This document shows, one piece after another, positions 37,696 to 46,464 of a stretch of DNA of 64,000 nt. The DNA is from Rhizobium sp. 16-488-2b (GTDB lineage: Bacteria > Pseudomonadota > Alphaproteobacteria > Rhizobiales > Rhizobiaceae): positions 186,001-250,000 of the forward strand of contig NZ_JAGHMF010000008.1 in NCBI RefSeq assembly GCF_017741815.1, given 5' to 3'. Under the pieces are notes generated by a model. That model saw only the letters and a program-made list of their open reading frames with translations, did no database searches and had not been told where the DNA came from. The stretch's first letter is position 1. Every line of letters begins with the position of its first letter. Position numbers and translations under genes: made by a program.

Positions 37696-39945
37696 CTAGG
37701 TTACACGGCGGATAGCCTTGACCGGCGCCGCTTTTGCCGTGGGCGCTGCAGGAGAGACGACCGGCTCTTCGGAAATGTCGAAGATGCCGACAATCCTCTG
37801 CCAACGCTGCTCGGCCTCACCGGTCAACGCGCCGCGCGCGTTCAGGACCTCCCGCAGCGAGGACAGCGCCTCACGGCGCACACCATCCTCGGACGGCAAC
37901 AGCCGGACAATGGCGCTAACGGCCGCCTCCTGATCGATGACAAGCATGAGAAACTGGTCGCGGATCAAAGCCTTGAACTCCGCCAGCGTCATGGCCGGCA
38001 TCCCATCCTCGACGCGGCGCATCCGGCGGATCGCGGCAAACCCGCGCTCGTCGGCAGCACCATTTGCCATCGCCACGTAGAGCAGGCTACGCGCCAAGCC
38101 CTCGCGAAGGCCGCCTCGGTCCATCTGTGCCTTTAGTTCCTCAATCCGCTCTTTCAGGACGCGCGCATGCAACGCTGTCTTGCTTGCCCGCCGCTGTGGC
38201 CTGGCGTCCGAACTGTCGATACCGACCGCGGCCTGCAGGAACGGCGATCCATAAACAGAAAGGAACGTCGCCTCGCTCAGCATCTCCACACCCTGCCGCC
38301 ATGCATCCAGGTTCTCGACGACCTGGCGAGAGACCGCCTGTTCGATTGCCAGGAAGGGATTGCCTGAAGCGACAGGACGGCGCTCTTCGGCCACCTCGGC
38401 GGCGAGATCCGCAATCGGCGCCATCAACGGATTGACGTCCGAAAACACCTCGTATTGCAGCCGCAGCGGATGCATCTCGCGAAGGCTGCGGCTCGCCCAA
38501 TCCGGCACCATGGCGCGCAGGACGGGTTGAAGAAAAGCGCGGTAGCGCGACAGGTTGATGTCCGAGACCTTCGCGACGGTGGCAAAGCGCCGGTCGTCCT
38601 CCGGGCCATTGCATCCGAGCGCGCGGATATCATCCAGCGTCCGCGCCTCGCAGCGCATGATCCAATCGCCCTCGACGAGGTCTCCGCCGACGGTTTCATC
38701 AGTCTTCGCTTCGAAAATCGCCTCGTACAACCCGGGCGGCAGTGCGTCGATGAGTTCGATATTGCTGGAGAATTCGCCGTGTTCCTTGCGGGCAACGCTT
38801 GCGGACACGAAGATCCCGAGATGGCCGATCGTTTCGTGCACGGTATAGACGATCGTCTGCCCGTGCGAGCGTATCTCGTTCACATCGTCGTAGAGGTCCA
38901 AAATCCAGCCGAGCGCTTGAGCAGGCGGGGTGACATTGTCACCCTTCGAGCAGAAAACGACGATCGGCGCGCGAATATTGCGAAGATCGATCGCCTCCCC
39001 ATTCGATGCCTCGATACGGCCAGCGGCAAGATTGTTGCCGACGAAGAGCTCATCCACAATGAACTGGATCTCTTCGGCATTGAGACTGACATGACCGCCC
39101 CACCATTGCTCGAAGCCGAGATAGCGCGGTGCCTCGGTGTCGATCTTCGAATACAGATTATACTGCTTGGTCCAGAGCGTATTGGCCGGGTTCTGGTTTT
39201 CGAAATTCTGCACGAGCCAGGCACCGTCGAACACTCCGTGGCCGAGATCGCTCGTGAGCGCGGTCAGCCATGTGCCGCCGAGCAGCCCTCCCGTATAGCG
39301 CATCGGATACTTGCCGCGCTCACCCGCCCAGTAAGACAGCGGCGCACCGGCGATGATGATCGAGCCGAAGAGTTCGGGCCGCATCGCGGCCAGCATCATC
39401 ACGGCCCAACCGGCCTGGCAGTTGCCGATGACGCAGGGCTTGGCGTCGGCCTGTGGATGCAGGGCAATGACTTTCTCAAGAAAGATCGCTTCAGCCAGAG
39501 CGATGTCTTCGATCGTCTGACCTGCAACCGGCTCCGGAAGGAAGCCAATGAAATAGCAGGGGTGCCCGGCTTTCAGCGCAACGCCGATCTCGCTATCGGC
39601 CTTGAACCCGCCGATCCCCGGCCCGTGCCCGGCGCGCGGGTCGACCACGACAAAGGGGCGGCGCAGATCGTCGACCGTCATGTCCTCGGGCGGAAGGATG
39701 CGGACCAGCGCGTAGTTGACGGGTCGCTCCAATGTGCGCCCATCCAACACGAGCTCGGGCGTGAAATTGAGCACATGCGGCGCGTTTGCTTTGGCATGCA
39801 TGCGATACTGGTTGCCGCGCTGTCGCATGACATCCCAAAACAGAACGGAGCGTTGCGCCGCATCCAACGCATAGTCGAACGCAACCGCGGCTGGACCGAA
39901 TTGAGTGGCGAAATCTGGTGTGGGGAGATGGGAAGAATACCGCAT
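37696..39945 (-). CDS. DUF3141 protein, PHA-synthase-like alpha/beta hydrolase
   Basis: Large cytoplasmic protein of 749 residues. The N-terminal 400 residues form an alpha/beta-hydrolase related to poly(3-hydroxyalkanoate) synthase, with a cysteine nucleophile elbow GNCQAGW near residue 172 and a later ETIGHLGIFVS histidine segment. The C-terminal 300 residues are helical and belong to the DUF3141 region. It is the first gene of the operon with phosphotransacetylase, acetate kinase and FabI, an arrangement that recurs in proteobacteria. Together they suggest acyl-CoA/acyl-phosphate turnover, perhaps linked to polyhydroxyalkanoate or low-oxygen metabolism; the reaction is unknown. Confidence 0.88.
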   Translation of the reverse strand: MRYSSHLPTPDFATQFGPAAVAFDYALDAAQRSVLFWDVMRQRGNQYRMHAKANAPHVLNFTPELVLDGRTLERPVNYALVRILPPEDMTVDDLRRPFVVVDPRAGHGPGIGGFKADSEIGVALKAGHPCYFIGFLPEPVAGQTIEDIALAEAIFLEKVIALHPQADAKPCVIGNCQAGWAVMMLAAMRPELFGSIIIAGAPLSYWAGERGKYPMRYTGGLLGGTWLTALTSDLGHGVFDGAWLVQNFENQNPANTLWTKQYNLYSKIDTEAPRYLGFEQWWGGHVSLNAEEIQFIVDELFVGNNLAAGRIEASNGEAIDLRNIRAPIVVFCSKGDNVTPPAQALGWILDLYDDVNEIRSHGQTIVYTVHETIGHLGIFVSASVARKEHGEFSSNIELIDALPPGLYEAIFEAKTDETVGGDLVEGDWIMRCEARTLDDIRALGCNGPEDDRRFATVAKVSDINLSRYRAFLQPVLRAMVPDWASRSLREMHPLRLQYEVFSDVNPLMAPIADLAAEVAEERRPVASGNPFLAIEQAVSRQVVENLDAWRQGVEMLSEATFLSVYGSPFLQAAVGIDSSDARPQRRASKTALHARVLKERIEELKAQMDRGGLREGLARSLLYVAMANGAADERGFAAIRRMRRVEDGMPAMTLAEFKALIRDQFLMLVIDQEAAVSAIVRLLPSEDGVRREALSSLREVLNARGALTGEAEQRWQRIVGIFDISEEPVVSPAAPTAKAAPVKAIRRVT

Positions 39946-40287
39946 GCCTAATCTCCTGGTTCATCGCTTTTTGGCGATCGCTCAAAGAGCTAATGCAGTG
40001 TGAGATTATCTTCGTTATGCATCCGCTCTATGAATGCGCCCTGGCCTTGCAGAGCACTCAGTTATCTCGCACATGCAGCATAGGCAGACCGGGCACGCTG
40101 ACCAACGTATCTTACGGTAGCATACGGCCGTTTTCGACGTTCCGAACTATAACCGTGTCGCCGCAATACTGGGCTTCGGCACGCATGCAACTCCACCCTT
40201 TCGGCATTGTTCCACTGCAAAGCATCGGCTTCACAGCCCGAACAATTTATCGTCGATCCGCTCCACTAAACGCGGGGAACTAAACAT
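39946..40287. other. intergenic region, about 340 bases
   Basis: Holds the promoter of the DUF3141 operon (minus strand) and the end of the idonate-type operon. I looked for an FNR/FixK box (TTGAT-N4-ATCAA) and saw none. A GCGATCGC octamer lies at 39974-39981 but has no further symmetry. A 31-codon minus-strand frame around 40110-40205 is too weak to call. Confidence 0.5.
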
Positions 40288-41319
40288 CTAGAATGCGAGC
40301 TGCACCTTCATCGACTGCGTTCGATCGCCGGCGATTTCGAATGCGGTAACGGCGTCCTCGATCGGCAAGACTTTGGTCAGCAAGGGTTTAAGATGGACAA
40401 GTCGGCGATTTATGAGATCCACGGAGAGCGCGAATTCCTCGTGGAAACGGAACGTACCCTTCAGCTCGATCTCTTTGGAGACGATCATGTTCTGGGGCAC
40501 AGAGACATCGCCGCCAAGCCCGAGCTGGATCAGGACGGCGCGCGGCTTCAGCACTTCCAGCCCGGAACGAAGGGCCGCGTGATTTCCCGAAGCCTCGAAC
40601 TGGACATCGAAATAGCCCTTGTTGGCAGCGTAGCCGGGCAATGCGTCGGGATCGAGGGCAACGTTGATGGCCCTATCCGCGCCGACCTCGATGGCCTTGG
40701 CAAGCACCGCGTCCATGACATCGGTGACGACGATCTCGCGCGCCCCGTGAGCGCGGGCGGCGATGACGGCAAGCGCTCCGATCGGCCCACATCCGGTCAC
40801 GAGCACGCGCCGGCCGATCAGCGGACCCGCGCGATTGACCGCATGCAGCGCCACGGCGAGCGGCTCCGCCATCGCCGCTTCGTTGATCGAGATGCCCTCG
40901 GCCACCTTGTGACATTGCGAGGCATCGGCAATTAGACGTTGGCGAAAGGCGCCCTGGATATGCGGCATCGGCATCGCGCTGCCGTAGAAGCGCATGTTGA
41001 AGCAGTGGTTCTGCTGCCCCTTCAGACAGTAGTCGCATTGATTGCAGGGGCGGCTCGGTGAAATGGCGACCCGGTCACCAACGGCAAGTGCTGATACGCC
41101 GGTGCCGAGCGCCTTGATGGTTCCCGCGACTTCATGACCGAGGATCATCGGCTCGCGCAGCCGCACCGCGCCGAAACCACCGTGGTTATAGTAGTGCAGG
41201 TCAGAGCCGCAGATGCCTCCGGCCTCGACGGCCACGTCCACCTGCCCGGGCGCCGGGGCTTCAACCTCTCGCTCCTCGATACGCAGGTCCTTGGCGGCAT
41301 GGATGACGACGGCTTTCAT
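40288..41319 (-). CDS. idnD: L-idonate 5-dehydrogenase (zinc alcohol dehydrogenase family)
   Basis: Oxidises L-idonate to 5-keto-D-gluconate with NAD(P). The 343-residue medium-chain dehydrogenase has catalytic zinc ligands in GGICGSDLHYY (Cys near 38) and GHEV (His near 63), the structural zinc cysteines in CNQCDYCLKGQQNHC near 93-107, and the Rossmann motif VTGCGPIGAL near 172. Idonate specificity rests on resemblance and on the neighbouring gluconate-5-dehydrogenase-like gene. It is the last gene of the operon. Confidence 0.87.
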   Translation of the reverse strand: MKAVVIHAAKDLRIEEREVEAPAPGQVDVAVEAGGICGSDLHYYNHGGFGAVRLREPMILGHEVAGTIKALGTGVSALAVGDRVAISPSRPCNQCDYCLKGQQNHCFNMRFYGSAMPMPHIQGAFRQRLIADASQCHKVAEGISINEAAMAEPLAVALHAVNRAGPLIGRRVLVTGCGPIGALAVIAARAHGAREIVVTDVMDAVLAKAIEVGADRAINVALDPDALPGYAANKGYFDVQFEASGNHAALRSGLEVLKPRAVLIQLGLGGDVSVPQNMIVSKEIELKGTFRFHEEFALSVDLINRRLVHLKPLLTKVLPIEDAVTAFEIAGDRTQSMKVQLAF

Positions 41320-41329
41320 GTGGCGGACC

Positions 41330-42277
41330 TCAGATTACGGGTGTCGGGAGCTTGGCGCCGGCGAAATGAGCGGCGAGATTGTCGCGCATCAGCTGGGCGA
41401 CGTCCTTGCGGGTCTCGATCGTGGCGGAGGCCTGGTGCGGCTGCAGCAGCACGTTCGCCAGCGTCTTGAAACGCGCATCAAGCGCCGGTTCATTCTCGAA
41501 GACATCCAGCGCCGCGGATCCGAGACGGCCGCTTGCCAGAGCACCGAGCAGGGCCTCTTCATCGATATTGGACGCGCGCGAGACGTTGATCAGCATGCCC
41601 TGCGGCCCGAGAGCCTTGATGACGTCCTTCGAGACGATATGGCGGGTCGCGGCCGACGCAGCGAGCGTCACGAACAGAAAATCCGACTGGCGCGCTAGCT
41701 CCACCGGATCGGCAACGAAGCGCATGTTCTCGACGTCGTGCTTTTCGCTCCGGCTGCTGTAGGCGATGTCCATGTCGAAGGCACGCAGGCGCTTTGCCAC
41801 CTCAAGGCCGATGCGGCCGAGGCCGAGAATGCCTGCCTTCTTTCCCCAGACGCGATTCTGCAGGGGATAGAAGCCCTTCTGCTGCCAGCTGCCATCCCTC
41901 ACCCAACGATCGGCGCCGTGTACGCCGCGCGACAGGCAGAGCATCATGGCAATCCCGAGATCCGCAACATCCTTGGTTAGTACATCCGGCGTGTTGGTGA
42001 GGCGGATACCCCGTACCCTGCAGGTATCCACATCCACGGCATCGTATCCGACGCCGTAGACCGAGATAATTTCCAGCTTCGGCAGCTTGCCGATCAGCTC
42101 ACCGGACGCGCCAAGCTCTCCCCGGGTGGCGATTGCCCGGATGCTTTCACCGTGGCGGTCCAGAAAGGCGTCGCGATCGGCCGCCTCGTAAAGCTTGTGC
42201 GTGGTATAAAGCGCGTCCAGCTCGGCGAGATCTCCGTCGGGATACGGGCCGACCAGCAGAATATCGGGTTTGCTCAC
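41330..42277 (-). CDS. D-2-hydroxyacid dehydrogenase (2-ketogluconate/hydroxypyruvate reductase type)
   Basis: NAD(P)-dependent reductase of 315 residues in the GhrB/GyaR group. The nucleotide site is GLGRIGLEVAKRL near residue 152. The catalytic Arg, Glu and His are in NVSRASNIDEEAL, DVFENEP and PHQASAT respectively. The start is GTG at 42277 with GAGGAA upstream. Between the two keto-gluconate enzymes of this operon, reduction of 2-keto- or 2,5-diketogluconate is the likely role, but glyoxylate or hydroxypyruvate reduction is possible. Confidence 0.88.
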   Translation of the reverse strand: MSKPDILLVGPYPDGDLAELDALYTTHKLYEAADRDAFLDRHGESIRAIATRGELGASGELIGKLPKLEIISVYGVGYDAVDVDTCRVRGIRLTNTPDVLTKDVADLGIAMMLCLSRGVHGADRWVRDGSWQQKGFYPLQNRVWGKKAGILGLGRIGLEVAKRLRAFDMDIAYSSRSEKHDVENMRFVADPVELARQSDFLFVTLAASAATRHIVSKDVIKALGPQGMLINVSRASNIDEEALLGALASGRLGSAALDVFENEPALDARFKTLANVLLQPHQASATIETRKDVAQLMRDNLAAHFAGAKLPTPVI

Positions 42278-42363
42278 AATTTCCTCTTAGCGTTTGGTTT
42301 GTTGCCCGGCCTACGGGCCGAAGCATGGCGTGCAGCATCTCTGGTGGCGCTGCGGCGTCTTTC

Positions 42364-43143
42364 TCAAAGGCTTGTGGTGATCCCGCCATCGACATACAGC
42401 GTGTGGCCGTTCACGAAGGAGGAGGCCTTGGATGACAGGAAGACGGCCGCGCCGACCAGCTCCCCGACGTCGCCCCAGCGTCCGGCCGGCGTACGCTTTT
42501 CCAGCCAAGACGAAAACTCCTGGCTGTCGACGAGCGCCTGATTGAGCGGCGTCTTGAAATAGCCGGGCGCCAGCGCGTTGATCTGCAGCCCGTGCCTTGC
42601 CCAGTCCGTGCACATGCCGCGGGTCAGGTTCTTCACAGCCCCCTTCGTCGCCGTATAAGGCGCGATGCCGGGACGGGCGAGCTCGCTTTGCACGGAGGCG
42701 ATATTGACGATCTTTCCGCGCCCGCGGCCGATCATGTGGCGCGCCACGGCTTGGCCGACATAAAAGACGCTTGAGATATTGGTTCGCAGCAATTGCTCCC
42801 AGCGGTCTACCGGAAAATCCTCAAGCGGCGTGCGAAACTGCATTCCGGCGTTGTTGATCAGGATATCGATCGGCCCGATGCCCTCTTCGATCGCATCCAC
42901 GCCACGCTTCACGGCATCGGCATCGGTCACGTCGAATTCCGAAATGGAAACCGTGACGCCGGCGTCCTGCAAGCGTTGGGTCGCGTGATTCAACTTCGCT
43001 CTATCTCGCCCGTTGAGCACAATTTCCGCGCCGTGCATCGCCAGGCCACGCGCGAGCGCAAAGCCGATACCCTGCGAGGAGCCGGTGACCAGCGCACGCT
43101 GGCCTGAAAGGTCAAACAGTTCGGAATTCACGTCCATCTCCAT
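42364..43143 (-). CDS. SDR oxidoreductase, gluconate 5-dehydrogenase type
   Basis: Short-chain dehydrogenase of 259 residues, resembling IdnO, which interconverts 5-ketogluconate and gluconate. The NAD(P) motif is TGSSQGIG near 22, NNAG near 98, and the catalytic Tyr-x3-Lys is YTATKGA near 165. The AVKNLTRGMCTDWARHGLQINALAPGYFKT stretch (given here only in part: TRGMCTDWARHG) is typical. Start choice is uncertain: ATG at 43143 or 43137, or GTG at 43131, which has GGAG six bases upstream. It precedes the D-2-hydroxyacid dehydrogenase by 86 bases. Confidence 0.87.
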   Translation of the reverse strand: MEMDVNSELFDLSGQRALVTGSSQGIGFALARGLAMHGAEIVLNGRDRAKLNHATQRLQDAGVTVSISEFDVTDADAVKRGVDAIEEGIGPIDILINNAGMQFRTPLEDFPVDRWEQLLRTNISSVFYVGQAVARHMIGRGRGKIVNIASVQSELARPGIAPYTATKGAVKNLTRGMCTDWARHGLQINALAPGYFKTPLNQALVDSQEFSSWLEKRTPAGRWGDVGELVGAAVFLSSKASSFVNGHTLYVDGGITTSL

Positions 43144-43176
43144 GTCGGGGCTTGAGGTCGAGCCGTAAGCTTATGC

Positions 43177-43932
43177 CTAACCACGACCAACGAAAGGCAT
43201 TCCTGTCGCCATGACGGTCATGGTGAGAACATTCGCCTCGAGCGGCAACGCCGCCATGTGTACCACGGCATTTGCAACGATGCTGACGTCGATGGTCGGC
43301 TCCACCGCTGTTCGGCCGTCGGCCTGCAAGACGCCGGCCGCCATGCCGCGGGTCATATCCGTGCCGGCATTGCCGATATCAATCTGCCCGCAGGCGATAT
43401 TGAAGGGCCGCCCGTCGAGCGCCGTCGACTTGGTCAATCCTGTGATCGCGTGCTTGGTGGCCGTATAGGGTGCTGACAGCGGACGGGGTGTCATCGACGA
43501 TATCGATCCATTGTTGATGATCCGGCCGCCCTGCGGCGCTTGCGCCTTCATCTGCCGGAAGGCAGCCTGCGTGCACAGGAAGGCGCCTGTCAGGTTGACG
43601 CCAACAACGGCATTCCAGGCGTCGAACGTCACCTCCTCCAATGGCACGGAAGGAGCGGACCTGCCCGCATTGTTGACGAGAAGATCGAGCCTGCCCCACT
43701 TTTCGCGCACGGCAGAAAAGAGATGATCGACATCGGCAGGCACCGAGATATCAGCGGGTACGACAAGCACACGGGCAGATGCATCCCGCCATTCGGACGC
43801 GGCCTTTTCGAGCACGTCCTGCCGGCGACCGGTTATCGCGACGTGATAGCCATCGTCGAGAAGTGCCGAGGCAATCGCCTTGCCGATACCGGTTCCAGCG
43901 CCGGTGACGAGCGCAACCTTGAGCGCAGTCAT
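43177..43932 (-). CDS. SDR family oxidoreductase
   Basis: Short-chain dehydrogenase of 251 residues. TGAGTGIG near residue 13, NNAG near 90, catalytic YTATKHA near 157. The ending MPFVGRG and the [19 protein letters not shown] segment mark a clade common in rhizobial sugar-acid operons. The start at 43932 ([11 protein letters not shown]) sits 7 bases after GAGGGGG; the ATG at 43938 is too close to that site. It is the first gene of the four-gene dehydrogenase operon. Substrate unknown; a sugar acid or polyol is likely from context. Confidence 0.85.
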   Translation of the reverse strand: MTALKVALVTGAGTGIGKAIASALLDDGYHVAITGRRQDVLEKAASEWRDASARVLVVPADISVPADVDHLFSAVREKWGRLDLLVNNAGRSAPSVPLEEVTFDAWNAVVGVNLTGAFLCTQAAFRQMKAQAPQGGRIINNGSISSMTPRPLSAPYTATKHAITGLTKSTALDGRPFNIACGQIDIGNAGTDMTRGMAAGVLQADGRTAVEPTIDVSIVANAVVHMAALPLEANVLTMTVMATGMPFVGRG

Positions 43933-44309
43933 TATCATTCCCCCTCGATCCATGGGTATAAGCAAGCCCAGCGGCTTGAGAGGAATGTCGGATCGATCGC
44001 CCAATCTGTCAACGCCGGCCCATTACGCAGGCGATGTCGTTATTTTGAGCAAAACCAACTCTCAGAGATCGTTTCAGGCCGGGCGCCTCTGGATCTTACC
44101 TATTGAAAATACTACATATTTCATGGGAATTGCGCAATCAAAGGCGCACAGAAAATACACCCATAGATTACATGTAATTTAATCGCCTTCAATTATCGGT
44201 AAATGACTTCGAAATTTCCGATGTGCCAATTGAATTTTATGCGCGTGTACAAGATGAAAACTTAGCTCCATGATCCCTCCATCTGCACAGACCTGCAATG
44301 GAGCGCTGA
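43933..44309. promoter_or_regulatory. divergent promoter region with palindromes upstream of the ubiD cluster
   Basis: The gap between the dehydrogenase operon (minus) and ubiD (plus) becomes clearly AT-rich at 44095-44270. It contains the perfect 12-base palindrome ATTACATGTAAT at 44167-44178 and a spaced repeat ATCGG (44195-44199) ... CCGAT (44218-44222), itself bracketed by CAATT and AATTG. Both are candidate operators, for example for the tandem LysR protein encoded at 58140-60014, although direct evidence is lacking. Confidence 0.5.
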
Positions 44310-45740
44310 TTGACCCGCGAGATTACTCCACTGGCCGAACGAAACGCGTCTCGATCCGTTCCAGTTTCCGTACAGACCGATCAATCATGCCGGTCGCTGC
44401 TCGCCAAGCTTGCCGGCCAGGGCAAGCTGCTGACCGTCAATGAAGAGATCGATCCGGTCTACGACCTGTCCGCGCTCCTGTCGCTGACGCATGAAACTTT
44501 CGCGGTTCAGGCGAACCGTATCAAGGGTTATGACTTACCGGTGTTCGGAAACATGCTTTCCGATCTCGACCGCATCGCCATGGCTATGAACGTGCCGCGC
44601 GAAAACATTCAGTCAGCGCTGCTCGACTCGATCCGCAAGCCGATCGCTCCTGTCGTCGTCGACAAGGCCCCGGTGCAGGAAGAAATTTTCGATAGCGAAG
44701 TCCTGCTACGCCTGCCTGTGCCCACGTTCTTCGACAAGGAAACCGGTCCCTATATCAGCGCCGGCCTGATGGTCGCCCGCGATCCTGAAACCGGTCTCGG
44801 CAATGCGTCTTACGCGCGCCTGAAGGTTCTCGGCCCCAACGAAGCCTTGATCGGCATCGCGCCCAATCATCATCTCGCGATCATGGCGCGCAAGGCGGCC
44901 GAAAATGGAAACCCGCTGCCCTTTGCCGTCGTGCTTGGCGCCCATCCGATCATCCAGCTCGCTGCGTGCCTTTACCTCAGCCTCGGCGACGACGAGATGC
45001 ATTGCGCAGGCGCGCTGTTCAAAGAGCCGGTCCGCATGACCCGCTGCCTGAAGAGCGACATTCTCGTGCCGGCGGAAGCGGAGATCGTGCTTGAGGGACA
45101 TATTCATGCCGACAAGCCGATCGTCGAGGGGCTCGTCTCCGAATATCACGGCATGTACGAGGATTATGGCAGCGGCGTACTGGCGACCTTCCACACGATG
45201 ACATCCAGGTCCGATGCGATGTTCCAGGTCATCCAGCCCGGCTATCATGCGGAACACATCTATCTCGGCGCCGTGCCGATCGCCGCGAGCCTGAAGGCGC
45301 AGCTTGCGCGCGTGATCCTGAACGTCGGCGAAGTCGCCGTGACGGCTTCCGGCTGCGGGCGCAACAATGTCGTGGTGCAGATCAACAACCCGAGACCGGG
45401 CCAGGCCCGCCGCGCCATGGCGGTCTGTTGGGGCGCCGTCAGCATCATCAAGAACGTCACGATCGTCGATTCCGATGTCGATCCCTGGGATATCGCCGCC
45501 GTCGAACTGGCGAAGTCGACACGCATGCGCGCAGACCGGGATATCCTGATTGTCAACGGCCTGCCCGCCGACCGTTCGGAACCACAAGAAGACGGCTTCG
45601 TCGTCGCCAAGACCGGCTACGATGCGACCCGAAAGGCGGGAGACCGCAAGGAAGGTTACGACAAGGCGCAGCCGCCGGCTGCCTCCTATGATCGCATGCG
45701 GGACCTGCTTGCCGAAATCGCGCCGGGAGTTTCGTTTTGA
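44310..45740 (+). CDS. UbiD-family decarboxylase
   Basis: Prenylated-FMN-dependent (de)carboxylase of 476 residues. Recognisable UbiD elements are the PVFGNMLSDLDRIAMAM region near 75-90, LPVPTFFDKETGPYISAG near 135-150, NASYARLKVLG near 170 (an arginine that contacts prFMN), and EAEIVLEGHI near 250-260. It starts with TTG at 44310, seven bases after GGAG. Length matches the hydroxyarylic-acid decarboxylase group rather than ubiquinone UbiD. It is followed by ubiX, which makes its cofactor. Because an ammonia-lyase-like gene lies in the same cluster, an unsaturated acid is a possible substrate; this is inference. Confidence 0.9.
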   Translation: MTREITPLAERNASRSVPVSVQTDQSCRSLLAKLAGQGKLLTVNEEIDPVYDLSALLSLTHETFAVQANRIKGYDLPVFGNMLSDLDRIAMAMNVPRENIQSALLDSIRKPIAPVVVDKAPVQEEIFDSEVLLRLPVPTFFDKETGPYISAGLMVARDPETGLGNASYARLKVLGPNEALIGIAPNHHLAIMARKAAENGNPLPFAVVLGAHPIIQLAACLYLSLGDDEMHCAGALFKEPVRMTRCLKSDILVPAEAEIVLEGHIHADKPIVEGLVSEYHGMYEDYGSGVLATFHTMTSRSDAMFQVIQPGYHAEHIYLGAVPIAASLKAQLARVILNVGEVAVTASGCGRNNVVVQINNPRPGQARRAMAVCWGAVSIIKNVTIVDSDVDPWDIAAVELAKSTRMRADRDILIVNGLPADRSEPQEDGFVVAKTGYDATRKAGDRKEGYDKAQPPAASYDRMRDLLAEIAPGVSF

Positions 45741-45783
45741 TCGGCCTTATCGCGAACGCGGCGCCATCGCCCGGAGCTTTCCC

Positions 45784-46359
45784 ATGCGCAGGCTGATCGT
45801 CGCCATAACCGGCGCGTCCGGCACCTGCTACGGCATTCGCGCGCTTGAGATGCTGCGCGAAGTGGGCGGTTTCGAGACGCACCTCGTCATGTCGCCTGCG
45901 GGCCTTCGCACGGCGGTCGAGGAAGACGTCGGTTACGATGCCGACGAAATCCGCGGGCTGGCGGATGTCTATCACAGTCACAAGGACATCGGCGCATCCA
46001 TCGCCTCGGGTTCGTTCAAATGCGACGGGATGCTGGTGGCGCCCTGTTCCGTAAAGACGCTGAGCGGCATTGCCCATTGCTACAGCAACGACCTCATCAC
46101 CCGCGCCGCCGATGTCTGCCTGAAGGAACGCCGCCGCGTCGTGCTCATGGTCCGGGAAACGCCGCTGCATGCCGGTCATATCGCGCTGATGGACCAGGCG
46201 ACGCGTAACGGCGCCGTCATCATGCCGCCGGTGCCGGGCTTCTATACGCAGCCGAAGACCATTGACGACCTGATCAACCAGACCGTGGGACGCGCGCTCG
46301 ATCTCTTCGATATCGACCATCCGAACGTTCGCCGCTGGAAAAAGGGAGATCTTTCCTAG
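45784..46359 (+). CDS. ubiX: flavin prenyltransferase UbiX
   Basis: Makes prenyl-FMN, the cofactor of the UbiD enzyme encoded 43 bases upstream. The 191-residue protein has the N-terminal FMN site AITGASGTCYGIRALEML, the PCSVKTLSGIAHCYSNDLI motif near residues 88-106 and the RETPLHAGHIALM motif near 122-134, all classic UbiX/Pad1 features. I chose the ATG at 45784; a longer frame upstream overlaps the ubiD gene and has no family match. A dedicated copy within a catabolic operon is usual for secondary UbiD enzymes. Confidence 0.95.
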   Translation: MRRLIVAITGASGTCYGIRALEMLREVGGFETHLVMSPAGLRTAVEEDVGYDADEIRGLADVYHSHKDIGASIASGSFKCDGMLVAPCSVKTLSGIAHCYSNDLITRAADVCLKERRRVVLMVRETPLHAGHIALMDQATRNGAVIMPPVPGFYTQPKTIDDLINQTVGRALDLFDIDHPNVRRWKKGDLS

Positions 46360-46464
46360 GGAGACCGACGGAAGCGCAGTCGGGTCGTGGCGAAAGTCTC
46401 GGTCCAGGCAGAAAAAGGGGAACGCCGACTGACAAAGGCAGCGGCAAAAACTGGAGAAATTTTC

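Noticed and set aside
38455..39951. Plus-strand open frame of 498 codons opposite the DUF3141 gene
   Set aside because: Antisense to a well-supported gene; composition is that of a shadow frame.
39974..39981. GCGATCGC octamer upstream of the DUF3141 gene as an operator
   Set aside because: The symmetry does not extend beyond the octamer, and it does not match an FNR/FixK box.
40110..40205. 31-codon minus-strand frame in the 39946-40287 gap
   Set aside because: Too short, no ribosome site, no family resemblance.
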